Source of the DNA: Paenibacillus campinasensis
Lineage (GTDB): Bacteria > Bacillota > Bacilli > Paenibacillales > Paenibacillaceae
Length of the DNA stretch: 64,000 nucleotides
NCBI RefSeq assembly: GCF_002272015.1
Contig: NZ_NPBY01000027.1
Span: 62,001-126,000, forward strand
Direction of reading: 5' to 3'
The notes under the pieces are model-generated. The model was not told the DNA's origin and did not search any database. It worked only from the letters and a program-made list of their open reading frames with translations. A program made the translations under genes and the position numbers. Numbering within the stretch: the first letter of the stretch is position 1; every line of letters begins with the position of its first letter. This document shows, one piece after another, positions 57,602 through 64,000 of this stretch.

Positions 57602-58939
57602 ATGAACGCAACCAATTTCCATACATTAGGAATCGCACAGGACTTCACCGAAAGGTTGGCTGAATTTGGCATCGAGTCTCCGTCACCAGTTCAGAGCGAA
57701 GCCATCCCCCACATCCTTGAGGGCAGGGATGTGCTGGCCACTTCCCAGACCGGAACGGGAAAAACGCTGGCTTATTTGCTGCCTGTTCTCCAAACGATTG
57801 ATCCGGAGGTGAAAGGGACGCAGAAGGTCATTCTGGCACCGACCCAGGAGCTGGCGCTGCAGATCGTTCGCGAGGCGGAGCGATACGGAGAGCCTCGCGG
57901 CATCGGCGTTCTCGGACTGATCGGGGGGGCTGCGGTTAAGCGCCAGATCGAGAAGCTGAAGCAGCATCCGGAGCTGGTGATCGGAACGCCAGGCCGCATC
58001 CGGGAACTGATCGAGGTCCGCAAGCTGAAAATGCATTTGGTCAAAACGATTGTCATTGACGAAGTGGATCAGGTGTTCCAGCTTGGCGCGGGCGGTGATG
58101 TTGACCGGATACTGAAAAGCGCCCTGCGCGACCGGCAGCTTGTCTTTCTATCGGCCACCGTCAGCCAGCAGACGGCGGATCTCGTCAAGCAGGAGATGGA
58201 TCGCCCGGTTGAGGTGGGCATTGATCCTGACATGAAAACGCCGTCCTCACTGGAGCACTATTATTTTGTGTCCGAGGAGCGTGACAAGCTGGACATGCTC
58301 CGCCGAGTCGTTCGCCACTATAACCCGGAGCGGGCTATCGTATTTGTGAACAATACGGACGATCTTGGCGAGGTGGAGGCGAAGCTGAATTATCTCGGCC
58401 TGAATGCTGCCGCAATCTACGGCGATGCGGACAAGCTGACACGCAGCCGGGTGCTGAATGCCTTCCGCGAAGGCCGGACGCGCCTGCTTGTGGCCAGTGA
58501 CGTAGCCGCAAGGGGACTTGATATCGAGGGGCTGGGCATGGTGATCAACTTCGACCCGCCGCTGGATGCGGAACATTACACGCACCGGGCCGGACGGACA
58601 GGACGGATGGGACGAAGCGGGATGGTCATCTCACTGATTACAGATCGCCAGACCTTTATTATGCGCAAGTTCAATCGGGAGCTTGGAATTACGATTGAGG
58701 AGCGGGCTTTCTACGCCGGGAAGGTAAGAGCGCCCAGAACTGCATCAGGTTCACCGCAGCGTTCAGGAGGCAGCGGCTCGGGTTCAGGGAAAGCCCGCCA
58801 GGCTCGCAAGCCGGCAGCGGTCAGCGGCAAGGGCCGGGCGAGCACCGGCAAGGCGACCGCAGAGCGGCAAAGTGAACGGGAGCGCACGAGAAAGAATAAG
58901 GGTGCGCCGCGGTGGTTAAAGGACAAGTCGCGCGAATAG
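57602..58939 (+). CDS. DEAD-box RNA helicase
   Basis: 445-residue ATP-dependent RNA helicase. Q motif FGIESPSPVQSEAIP near 20, motif I TSQTGTGKT near 45, Ib GTPGR near 125, motif II DEVD (Ala of DEAD replaced by Val) near 148, SAT near 182, motif VI HRAGRTGRMGR near 332. A basic, Ser/Gly-rich disordered tail of about 75 residues follows, likely for RNA binding. ATG at 57602; ribosome site AAAGGATGG is weak. Probably aids ribosome or RNA remodelling. Confidence 0.92.
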   Translation: MNATNFHTLGIAQDFTERLAEFGIESPSPVQSEAIPHILEGRDVLATSQTGTGKTLAYLLPVLQTIDPEVKGTQKVILAPTQELALQIVREAERYGEPRGIGVLGLIGGAAVKRQIEKLKQHPELVIGTPGRIRELIEVRKLKMHLVKTIVIDEVDQVFQLGAGGDVDRILKSALRDRQLVFLSATVSQQTADLVKQEMDRPVEVGIDPDMKTPSSLEHYYFVSEERDKLDMLRRVVRHYNPERAIVFVNNTDDLGEVEAKLNYLGLNAAAIYGDADKLTRSRVLNAFREGRTRLLVASDVAARGLDIEGLGMVINFDPPLDAEHYTHRAGRTGRMGRSGMVISLITDRQTFIMRKFNRELGITIEERAFYAGKVRAPRTASGSPQRSGGSGSGSGKARQARKPAAVSGKGRASTGKATAERQSERERTRKNKGAPRWLKDKSRE

Positions 58940-59023
58940 GCGGCATTTCATTCGATGTTTCCAGGTCTATAAGCCCGGCACGGCCCGGGCATACCGCAGG
59001 AATGAAGACAAGAGGTGAAGATA

Positions 59024-59776
59024 ATGAGTGAACAACCGGTACTTTCTGTTCAGGACTTGAGCGGCGGTTACAGCATTAACCGGCCGGTGCTGCACGATAT
59101 CTCCTTTCAGGTTCAGCCTGGCGAGCTGGTCGGTCTGATCGGTCTGAACGGGGCAGGGAAGAGTACGACTATGAAGCATATTCTGGGGCTGATGCATCCC
59201 CAGAAAGGGGAAATCAAGGTGCAGGGCAAACGCCGGGAGGAGGATACAGAGCTGTATCACAGCTCCCTGGCGTTTGTGCCCGAGTCGCCGCTGCTCTATG
59301 ACGAGATGACCGTCCGCGAGCATGTGGAGTTTGCCGCCCGCTCCTACGGCGTGTCCCGAGAAGATTATGAGGCGAGAGCTGCTCATCTGTCCCGTCTGTT
59401 CCGGATGGAGGAGAAGATGGACAGCCTGTCCATCCATCTGTCCAAGGGGATGCGGCAAAAGGTGATGATCATGTGTGCTTTTGTAGCCAGACCGGGGCTG
59501 TATATCATTGACGAGCCGTTCTTGGGGCTCGACCCGCTCGGCATTCGCTCCCTGCTGGATTTCATGCTGGAGGTCAAGGCAGCCGGTTCTTCGGTGCTGC
59601 TCAGCTCTCATATTCTGTCGACGATCGAGAATTACTGCGACCGCTTTATTGTGATGAATCGCGGCAGGGTGGTAGCTCAAGGGACGCTGCAGCAGATTGG
59701 AGAACAGGCCGGGCAACCGGGCAAATCGCTGGAGGAGCTGTTTAATATCCTGATCCAAGGCGGGAATCAGGCATGA
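59024..59776 (+). CDS. ecsA: ABC transporter ATP-binding protein EcsA
   Basis: 250-residue ATPase. Walker A GLNGAGKST near residue 39, signature LSKGMRQKV near 138, Walker B LYIIDEPFLGLDP near 157. The variant signature LSKGM and the pairing with an EcsB permease fit EcsA. In B. subtilis the Ecs exporter affects secretion, competence and the intramembrane protease RasP. ATG at 59024 follows AGAGGTG. It overlaps ecsB by four bases (ATGA). Confidence 0.93.
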   Translation: MSEQPVLSVQDLSGGYSINRPVLHDISFQVQPGELVGLIGLNGAGKSTTMKHILGLMHPQKGEIKVQGKRREEDTELYHSSLAFVPESPLLYDEMTVREHVEFAARSYGVSREDYEARAAHLSRLFRMEEKMDSLSIHLSKGMRQKVMIMCAFVARPGLYIIDEPFLGLDPLGIRSLLDFMLEVKAAGSSVLLSSHILSTIENYCDRFIVMNRGRVVAQGTLQQIGEQAGQPGKSLEELFNILIQGGNQA

Positions 59777-60993
59777 ATTTACGGGAGCTGTATCTCAAGA
59801 GGCGCAATCAATTTTGGGGAGAGGTTGTCCCTTATTTTGGCTATGTGATCCAGAGCGGCGTAGCGTTTGTGTTTCTGTTTTTATTAATTGTGTTTGCCGC
59901 CTGGTACACAAGCTTCATCATGAATCTGCCGCCGGATCTGCCGATTCGCTGGATCATGCTGGCCGTGCTCGCGCCGCTGGTCATCAACAGCAGTGTTCGC
60001 ACTTATCTAAGGCCAGCGGATACCGTGTTTCTGCTTCCACAGGAAGCAAGGATGAGCCGCTACTTCGTCCAGGGCTGGATTCGCGGCGTCATTTACAAAA
60101 TCATCGGCTTAATGATCGCCTTGATGATTTTGTGGCCGCTATATGTACGCAGCGATGCTGCTGCGAAACCGCTCTTGCTCACCATCGTGGTGCTGGCGGG
60201 GCTGAAGCTGCTGGCCAGCTATGGCAGCTGGAGAGAGCAGGAGATGGTGTCCAGGAGCATGGCGGCATGCTTCCGGTGCCTTCGCTGGGGCGTGGTCGCA
60301 CTCGCGCTTGCCGCATGGCTGTGGCAGCCGGCAGGCCGCGGTCTCATATTCATCGCCCTGATTGGACTGACCTACGCTGCAGCAGCGGCTTATCCGGTCA
60401 GACATCTAGTTCCCTGGGAGCGGCTCATCGCTGTCGAGCGCCGTCAGGCAAGCCGCGTAATGCAGATCCTGAGCTGGTTCGTCAATGTGCCGCAGCTTGA
60501 ACAGCGGGTTCATGCACGGAAATGGTTATCAAGCTGGGGCAAAGGAGTTCCGTGGAGGAAAGACGCAGCCTACCGCTACTTGCTGATCAAAAGTCTGGCT
60601 CGAAGTGATATGCTCGGCATTCTGATGCGGGTGGGTGTACTTGGGACGTTCCTTGTATGGATCAGCCGAGACAGTCTGGTCGGCACGGTCGTATATTTAG
60701 CCAGTCTGATGATCGTGGGGCTGCAGCTTTCCTCGCTCCGGAAAATGCATCGGGAATCGTTCTGGCTTCATGTATATCCGCTTCCGGAAGGAACCCGGCG
60801 CCTGAATGAAGCATATCTGCTGTTTCGGGTTCAACTGCTGTGGGCGCTCGTGATGTGGCTCCCTATGCTCGCTTCCGTTGCGGCGGCCCCGGGTCTGACA
60901 CTCGGTACGGCCGTGGCCGGGTTCGCGCTCGTGTGGATGTTTCGTCATGCTGCGCTGCGAAGGGACCGCCGGGAAGACGAAGATGAAGATTGA
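59773..60993 (+). CDS. ecsB: ABC transporter permease EcsB
   Basis: 406-residue membrane subunit with about ten helices arranged in pairs. It begins MNLRELYLKRRNQFW, followed by a first helix near 25-45, the start typical of EcsB. The charged end (RRDREDED-like) is cytoplasmic. ATG overlaps the ecsA stop codon, so translation is coupled. Confidence 0.93.
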   Translation: MNLRELYLKRRNQFWGEVVPYFGYVIQSGVAFVFLFLLIVFAAWYTSFIMNLPPDLPIRWIMLAVLAPLVINSSVRTYLRPADTVFLLPQEARMSRYFVQGWIRGVIYKIIGLMIALMILWPLYVRSDAAAKPLLLTIVVLAGLKLLASYGSWREQEMVSRSMAACFRCLRWGVVALALAAWLWQPAGRGLIFIALIGLTYAAAAAYPVRHLVPWERLIAVERRQASRVMQILSWFVNVPQLEQRVHARKWLSSWGKGVPWRKDAAYRYLLIKSLARSDMLGILMRVGVLGTFLVWISRDSLVGTVVYLASLMIVGLQLSSLRKMHRESFWLHVYPLPEGTRRLNEAYLLFRVQLLWALVMWLPMLASVAAAPGLTLGTAVAGFALVWMFRHAALRRDRREDEDED

Positions 60994-61015
60994 TCGTTAC
61001 ATTATGGTATCGACA

Positions 61016-61048
61016 GGCCGGGACGTTAGCGTTCCGGCCTTACCTTTG
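61016..61048 (+). terminator. Intrinsic terminator of ecsAB
   Basis: GGCCGGGACG (61016-61025) pairs with CGTTCCGGCC (61030-61039) around TTAG; the T-tract is weak (TTACCTTT). Confidence 0.65.
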
Positions 61049-61140
61049 CAGGCAGCCGTCTGCATCCGCTGTGCGTCAGTCGCGTGACCGTGATGCCATC
61101 GCGATGCATCTGCCGGCAAAGGCCGGATGGGCAGATTCAA

Positions 61141-61269
61141 TTACACCCAGAAAGAACGAGTGATGATAACGAGCAGGATAAACAGAACCAGAATGGCTCC
61201 TACGCCATGACCGTATCCGAAGCCGCCACCGTATCCACCGCAACCTCTTACTTCTTCAACTGCACCCAT
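61141..61269 (-). CDS. YjcZ-type sporulation microprotein
   Basis: 42-residue protein: a short polar start, then a Gly/Tyr-rich stretch (GCGGYGGGFGYGHG, residues 9-22) and one membrane helix (24-36, GAILVLFILLVII). This is the YjcZ family pattern. GGGGAATG lies before the ATG. A sigma-K-like promoter lies 37 bases upstream. The helix is nearly the same as in the paralogue at 6936. Confidence 0.85.
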   Translation of the reverse strand: MGAVEEVRGCGGYGGGFGYGHGVGAILVLFILLVIITRSFWV

Positions 61270-61305
61270 TGTTCATTCCCCTTTCACTTGTTGGTTGGTA
61301 CACGG

Positions 61306-61333
61306 TATTGTATGTATGCAATGGTTTTTAGGT
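61306..61333 (-). promoter_or_regulatory. Candidate sigma-K promoter of the second YjcZ-type gene
   Basis: On the minus strand AC (61333-61332), 17 bases, CATACAATA (61314-61306), fits the late mother-cell pattern AC-N16/17-CATANNNTA. Confidence 0.45.
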
Positions 61334-61401
61334 ATGGGCGAGCGTTGATTTTTGACGGAAGAAATTAGGTGAAATGCCTGAGCCTGTCCCAGATATACAA
61401 G

Positions 61402-61438
61402 AAAGCCGCTCTCTACAAGGCTTGTAGAGAGCGGCTTC
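61402..61438 (-). terminator. Intrinsic terminator of the aminotransferase gene
   Basis: GCCGCTCTCTAC (61405-61416) pairs perfectly with GTAGAGAGCGGC (61424-61435); TTTCTTG follows on the minus strand. Confidence 0.8.
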
Positions 61439-61478
61439 TCCTATCGATCATCACCGCGTGTGTCCGGTCACTGCGTAA

Positions 61479-62777
61479 TTACGCCTGCTGCAGATCCTGA
61501 ACACCCTGGTGAATCAAATCAAACAGATCCTCCAAATATGGCTCCTCAATGCAAGAGAATGCGATCCGCAGATCATGTTCGCCCAAAGCAATGGTGCCGA
61601 TCCCGTACTCGTGAATTAGATGGGAGCGGAGCGCTTCAGCCTGGACCGTCTTGAGCTTCAGACACATGAAGTATCCGGAGTTGAACGGGTAGTAGTCCCA
61701 TGCTTCGCTATATTTGCCGCTGTCCAGAATGTCCTTCACTTTATTGGCGCGGCCTTTCATAATCTGAAGCTTCTCTTCCTTCTGCTCCTTGAATCCCGGT
61801 GCCTTCAAAGCATCCAGTACAAAGGTCTGCGAAGGGTGGGGACCGCTGGAGATGGTTGCGCGGATGATGCCGAGCGTCTTCTGCTCCAGGGCATCCAGCA
61901 CGTCCTTGTTCTCCGAAGCATAGGTAATGAAGCCGACACGGAATCCCCAGACGAATTCCTCCTTCGTGGCTCCATCCACCTTCACCGCCAGCACGCGCGG
62001 ATGCAGATCGGCCAGGCGGCCAAACAGCGATTCCTTGAGCGAATCTTCAAAGAACAGGCCGAAATACGCATCATCCGTAACCACAACGACATTGATTCCC
62101 GCTTCGGCCGCATCCTTGATCGCTGCGACGATGGCGTCTCCCTCGGCTGCCCCAGGTGTGTAGCCTGTCGGGTTGTTCGGGAAGTTGAGGATAACCACGG
62201 CTTTCCCCCTATCCTTCTGGGCCAGAAGGGCGTCGCGCAAACCTGCGGCATTAAAGGTCATCTCCGATGTGAAAAGAGGGAAATTCACGTTCACCCCATG
62301 GCGGCGGACGCCGAATGTCAGGTCATAGTTTTCCCAGTTCTTGTCGGGATAGATGACGGCATCGCCTTCATCTACGAACAGGTCAGCGACGATGCTGAGA
62401 CCATGGGTCAGTGCATTGGTTGCAATCGGATTGCCGAAGCTCTTCCCTTGCAGTGAAGGGTTCTCTTCCAGCATCTTGTCCCGCCATAGAGAGCGCAGCT
62501 CCGGCTTGCCGGCTGGAGGGGCGTACGGGTACAGGTCCTTCGGCGCGAAAGCCGACAGCTTCTCCTGAATGACCCCCAGATGCATAGGAATGCCGCCTTC
62601 GGTTGCGATTCCAATCGTTGCATTATATTTTTTCGCATGGGCTGCTGCCTCAGCGGATTGGCTCAGAATGCCTTCCTTCGGGAAATAGAGCTCCTTGCCG
62701 AGTGTGGAGAGCATGTCAAATACATGCGGGTTACCGGCTTGCAGCTTCTCATTCAATTGTCCGGCCAATGGGTTCAT
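61479..62777 (-). CDS. Class I/II PLP-dependent aminotransferase
   Basis: 432-residue fold-type I PLP enzyme. NFPNNPTGYTP near 200 holds the PLP-contacting Asn, DDAYFG near 237 the Asp that pairs with the pyridine nitrogen, KVDGATKEEF near 268 the Schiff-base Lys, and FRVGF the Arg. The substrate is not clear; it is not a close match to AspC or HisC by length or motif. AAGGAAGGAG precedes the ATG. A flavin-binding protein gene follows upstream on the same strand and a MocR regulator diverges further on. Confidence 0.88.
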   Translation of the reverse strand: MNPLAGQLNEKLQAGNPHVFDMLSTLGKELYFPKEGILSQSAEAAAHAKKYNATIGIATEGGIPMHLGVIQEKLSAFAPKDLYPYAPPAGKPELRSLWRDKMLEENPSLQGKSFGNPIATNALTHGLSIVADLFVDEGDAVIYPDKNWENYDLTFGVRRHGVNVNFPLFTSEMTFNAAGLRDALLAQKDRGKAVVILNFPNNPTGYTPGAAEGDAIVAAIKDAAEAGINVVVVTDDAYFGLFFEDSLKESLFGRLADLHPRVLAVKVDGATKEEFVWGFRVGFITYASENKDVLDALEQKTLGIIRATISSGPHPSQTFVLDALKAPGFKEQKEEKLQIMKGRANKVKDILDSGKYSEAWDYYPFNSGYFMCLKLKTVQAEALRSHLIHEYGIGTIALGEHDLRIAFSCIEEPYLEDLFDLIHQGVQDLQQA

Positions 62778-62901
62778 GAATTGGCTCCTTCCTTCCGCAA
62801 TTCTATTGGATATTATGACGACATTGGATGTAATGTCTCCGATTCATTGCCTAACATTATACCACCTTGCACATCAACCGTCACGATCAATTCGCGTCGC
62901 T

Positions 62902-63516
62902 TTAATGCGATCCCGTGAAATATTTTCGCATTAGTTTTGCGGTTTCGCGATCCTGCTCCTGATCCCGGCTTTCGAGCGCCTGCGCGATGCTCTCCAGACG
63001 CTCCGGTGTCAGATTTTGCCCGAATTTGAATTTTGCGCTCAGCCGATGGGGCACCAGCTTGATGACGGCGACCCCTTTCAGCCTTTTGGCATACTTCGGG
63101 TCCTGTGCATCAATCGTGGCATAGCCGCCTTCCGGCTGAAGCTTACGCATCAGCGCTTCCATTGCCAGCGCTTTTTCTTCGAGGTCATCTACGAGCACCG
63201 CTTCCCCGACAGCGGTTACGCTTTTGAAATATGCGGTTGCGGGACAGGCCAGGACCGGATCGGAATAATAGGACGGAATCAGAGAATATTCATCCGCCAC
63301 AGTAAAGCAGACCGCGGAGGTGCGCCGAAGATGCTCCATCTTCTCGCCCATGCGGCTGCCATGAAAATAAAAGGCCTGGTTCGCATACACAAAGTTCAGC
63401 GGGGTCACCCGTGGAATGCCGTCTTCACCTACCGTGCCGAGAAAGCCGAAGCTCGCCTGATGCATAAAGGCTTCAATCTCCGCCGGGTCGTCCATCATAA
63501 ATTCATCTCTTCTCAT
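62902..63516 (-). CDS. Pyridoxamine 5'-phosphate oxidase-like flavin-binding protein
   Basis: 204-residue split-barrel FMN-binding protein. The family is seen in FGFLGTVGEDGIPRVTPLNFVYANQAFYFHG split over residues 24-55, followed by GEKMEHLRRTSAVCFTV. Closer to the nitroreductase-like/heme-or-FMN split-barrel members than to true PdxH. ATG at 63516 follows GAGGTGAT. It lies next to a divergent MocR regulator, which often controls vitamin B6 or aminotransferase genes, so a B6-linked role is possible. Confidence 0.82.
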   Translation of the reverse strand: MRRDEFMMDDPAEIEAFMHQASFGFLGTVGEDGIPRVTPLNFVYANQAFYFHGSRMGEKMEHLRRTSAVCFTVADEYSLIPSYYSDPVLACPATAYFKSVTAVGEAVLVDDLEEKALAMEALMRKLQPEGGYATIDAQDPKYAKRLKGVAVIKLVPHRLSAKFKFGQNLTPERLESIAQALESRDQEQDRETAKLMRKYFTGSH

Positions 63517-63641
63517 TCGTATCACCTCATATATGATTTCATCCCATGTGAACAGCATACGCTTGAGATTGACACATCAAAAGCGCCAATTTACAGTGAT
63601 TTATATAGGCCAATTTCAGTTGTGGATACAGGAGGGGTTCG

Positions 63642-64000
63642 ATGGAACTGGGGCTGCCGTTTGAAACCTATGTAGCAAAATATAAATACAAGTACCTGGC
63701 GCTCTACCAGGCTCTACGCGAAGCCATTCTGAGCGGAAATCTGCCGGCAGGTGTCCGTCTTCCGGCTACGCGCGAGCTCGCCAGGATGTACGGCATATCG
63801 AGGGGAGCGGCCGCCCAGAGCTACGACATGCTGCTGTCAGAAGGCTATGTGGAGACCCGGGTTGGCAGCGGAACGTATGTCGCCCAAGGGATGACGAAAC
63901 GCCCTGACAAGCTGCCCACCTCCCGGGAGCCGGTGTTATCGGCCTGGGGGAAGCGGCTTATGGATGCCATCCCTGCAGGGGACAATGAGAATGAGAGCGG
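63642..64000 (+). CDS. MocR/PdxR-type GntR regulator, 5' part only
   Basis: The first 119 codons are in the window; the gene runs off its end. Residues 14-80 form a GntR winged helix (YQALREAILSGNLPAG, LPATRELARMYGISRGAAAQSYDMLLSEGYV, GSGTYVA). The linker that follows fits MocR proteins, whose C-terminal part is an aminotransferase-like PLP sensor. GGAGGGG precedes the ATG. It is divergent from the flavin-binding protein gene, a likely target. Confidence 0.85.
   Translation, partial: MELGLPFETYVAKYKYKYLALYQALREAILSGNLPAGVRLPATRELARMYGISRGAAAQSYDMLLSEGYVETRVGSGTYVAQGMTKRPDKLPTSREPVLSAWGKRLMDAIPAGDNENES

Noticed and set aside
1..64000. CRISPR arrays, insertion sequences, prophage, tRNA or rRNA genes
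   Set aside because: No regularly spaced repeats, transposase or phage proteins, and no tRNA or rRNA sequence were recognised anywhere in the window.

Overview
The window reads as chromosomal DNA of an endospore-forming Bacillota, most likely a Paenibacillus. The evidence is two alpha/beta-type small acid-soluble spore proteins, the sporulation checkpoint gene sda, two YjcZ-type microproteins, a YheC/YheD-type coat-associated protein, Bacillus-type dnaB/dnaI primosome genes, gene neighbourhoods that match the B. subtilis yum/yut/yui region, AGGAGG ribosome sites and moderate GC. No insertion sequence, prophage, CRISPR array, rRNA or tRNA was found. Most of the window is core genome, and the interest is mainly in regulation, small genes and a few unusual protein architectures.

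Layout. 0-6.3 kb: two SASP genes with sigma-G-type promoters flank an aldose epimerase and trpS, which has a tryptophan T-box; ctaB (heme O synthase) and a Sco copper chaperone follow. 6.3-17.4 kb: a Toprim protein, a YjcZ microprotein, an MFS transporter, a two-gene membrane operon containing a CvpA-like/transglutaminase fusion, a class B penicillin-binding protein, a HAD phosphatase, a DUF456 protein, a MOP-family flippase and a YppC/DUF2515 protein. 17.5-24.8 kb: a thioredoxin-like protein, ctaA (heme A synthase), a long UbiD-family decarboxylase, a HEPN-domain protein, and metNIQ under a SAM-I riboswitch. 25-36.6 kb: an Fe-S and flavoprotein neighbourhood (NifU-like, YuzB, YutJ, IscA-like, YumC, YumB, ChdC/HemQ) together with mqnE of the futalosine menaquinone route, spore genes, and sda behind a DnaA-box cluster.

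36.8-47 kb: yuiB, dnaB-dnaI, trxA, uvrC (with an unusual Ala/Glu-rich insert), a CPBP membrane protease convergent with and overlapping uvrC, and ktrB-ktrA behind a c-di-AMP riboswitch. 47-64 kb: a LysR regulator divergent from sdhCAB, an AAC(3)-family acetyltransferase, a VGYGD potassium channel, a PHP histidinol phosphatase, a second LysR regulator, a CheX-like protein with a sigma-D-like promoter, an SDR, a DEAD-box helicase, ecsAB, a second YjcZ gene, and a class I aminotransferase plus flavin-binding protein divergent from a MocR-type regulator cut by the window end.

Functionally, several genes feed aerobic respiration: ctaB and ctaA make heme O and heme A, the Sco protein metallates cytochrome oxidase, ChdC makes heme b, MqnE and probably the UbiD protein make menaquinone, and sdhCAB and NDH-2-type flavoproteins feed electrons. 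No wholly new system is demonstrated. The best candidates for follow-up are the CvpA/transglutaminase operon, the UvrC insert, the orphan HEPN gene, the leader ORF before sdhCAB, and the DnaA-box/sda arrangement.
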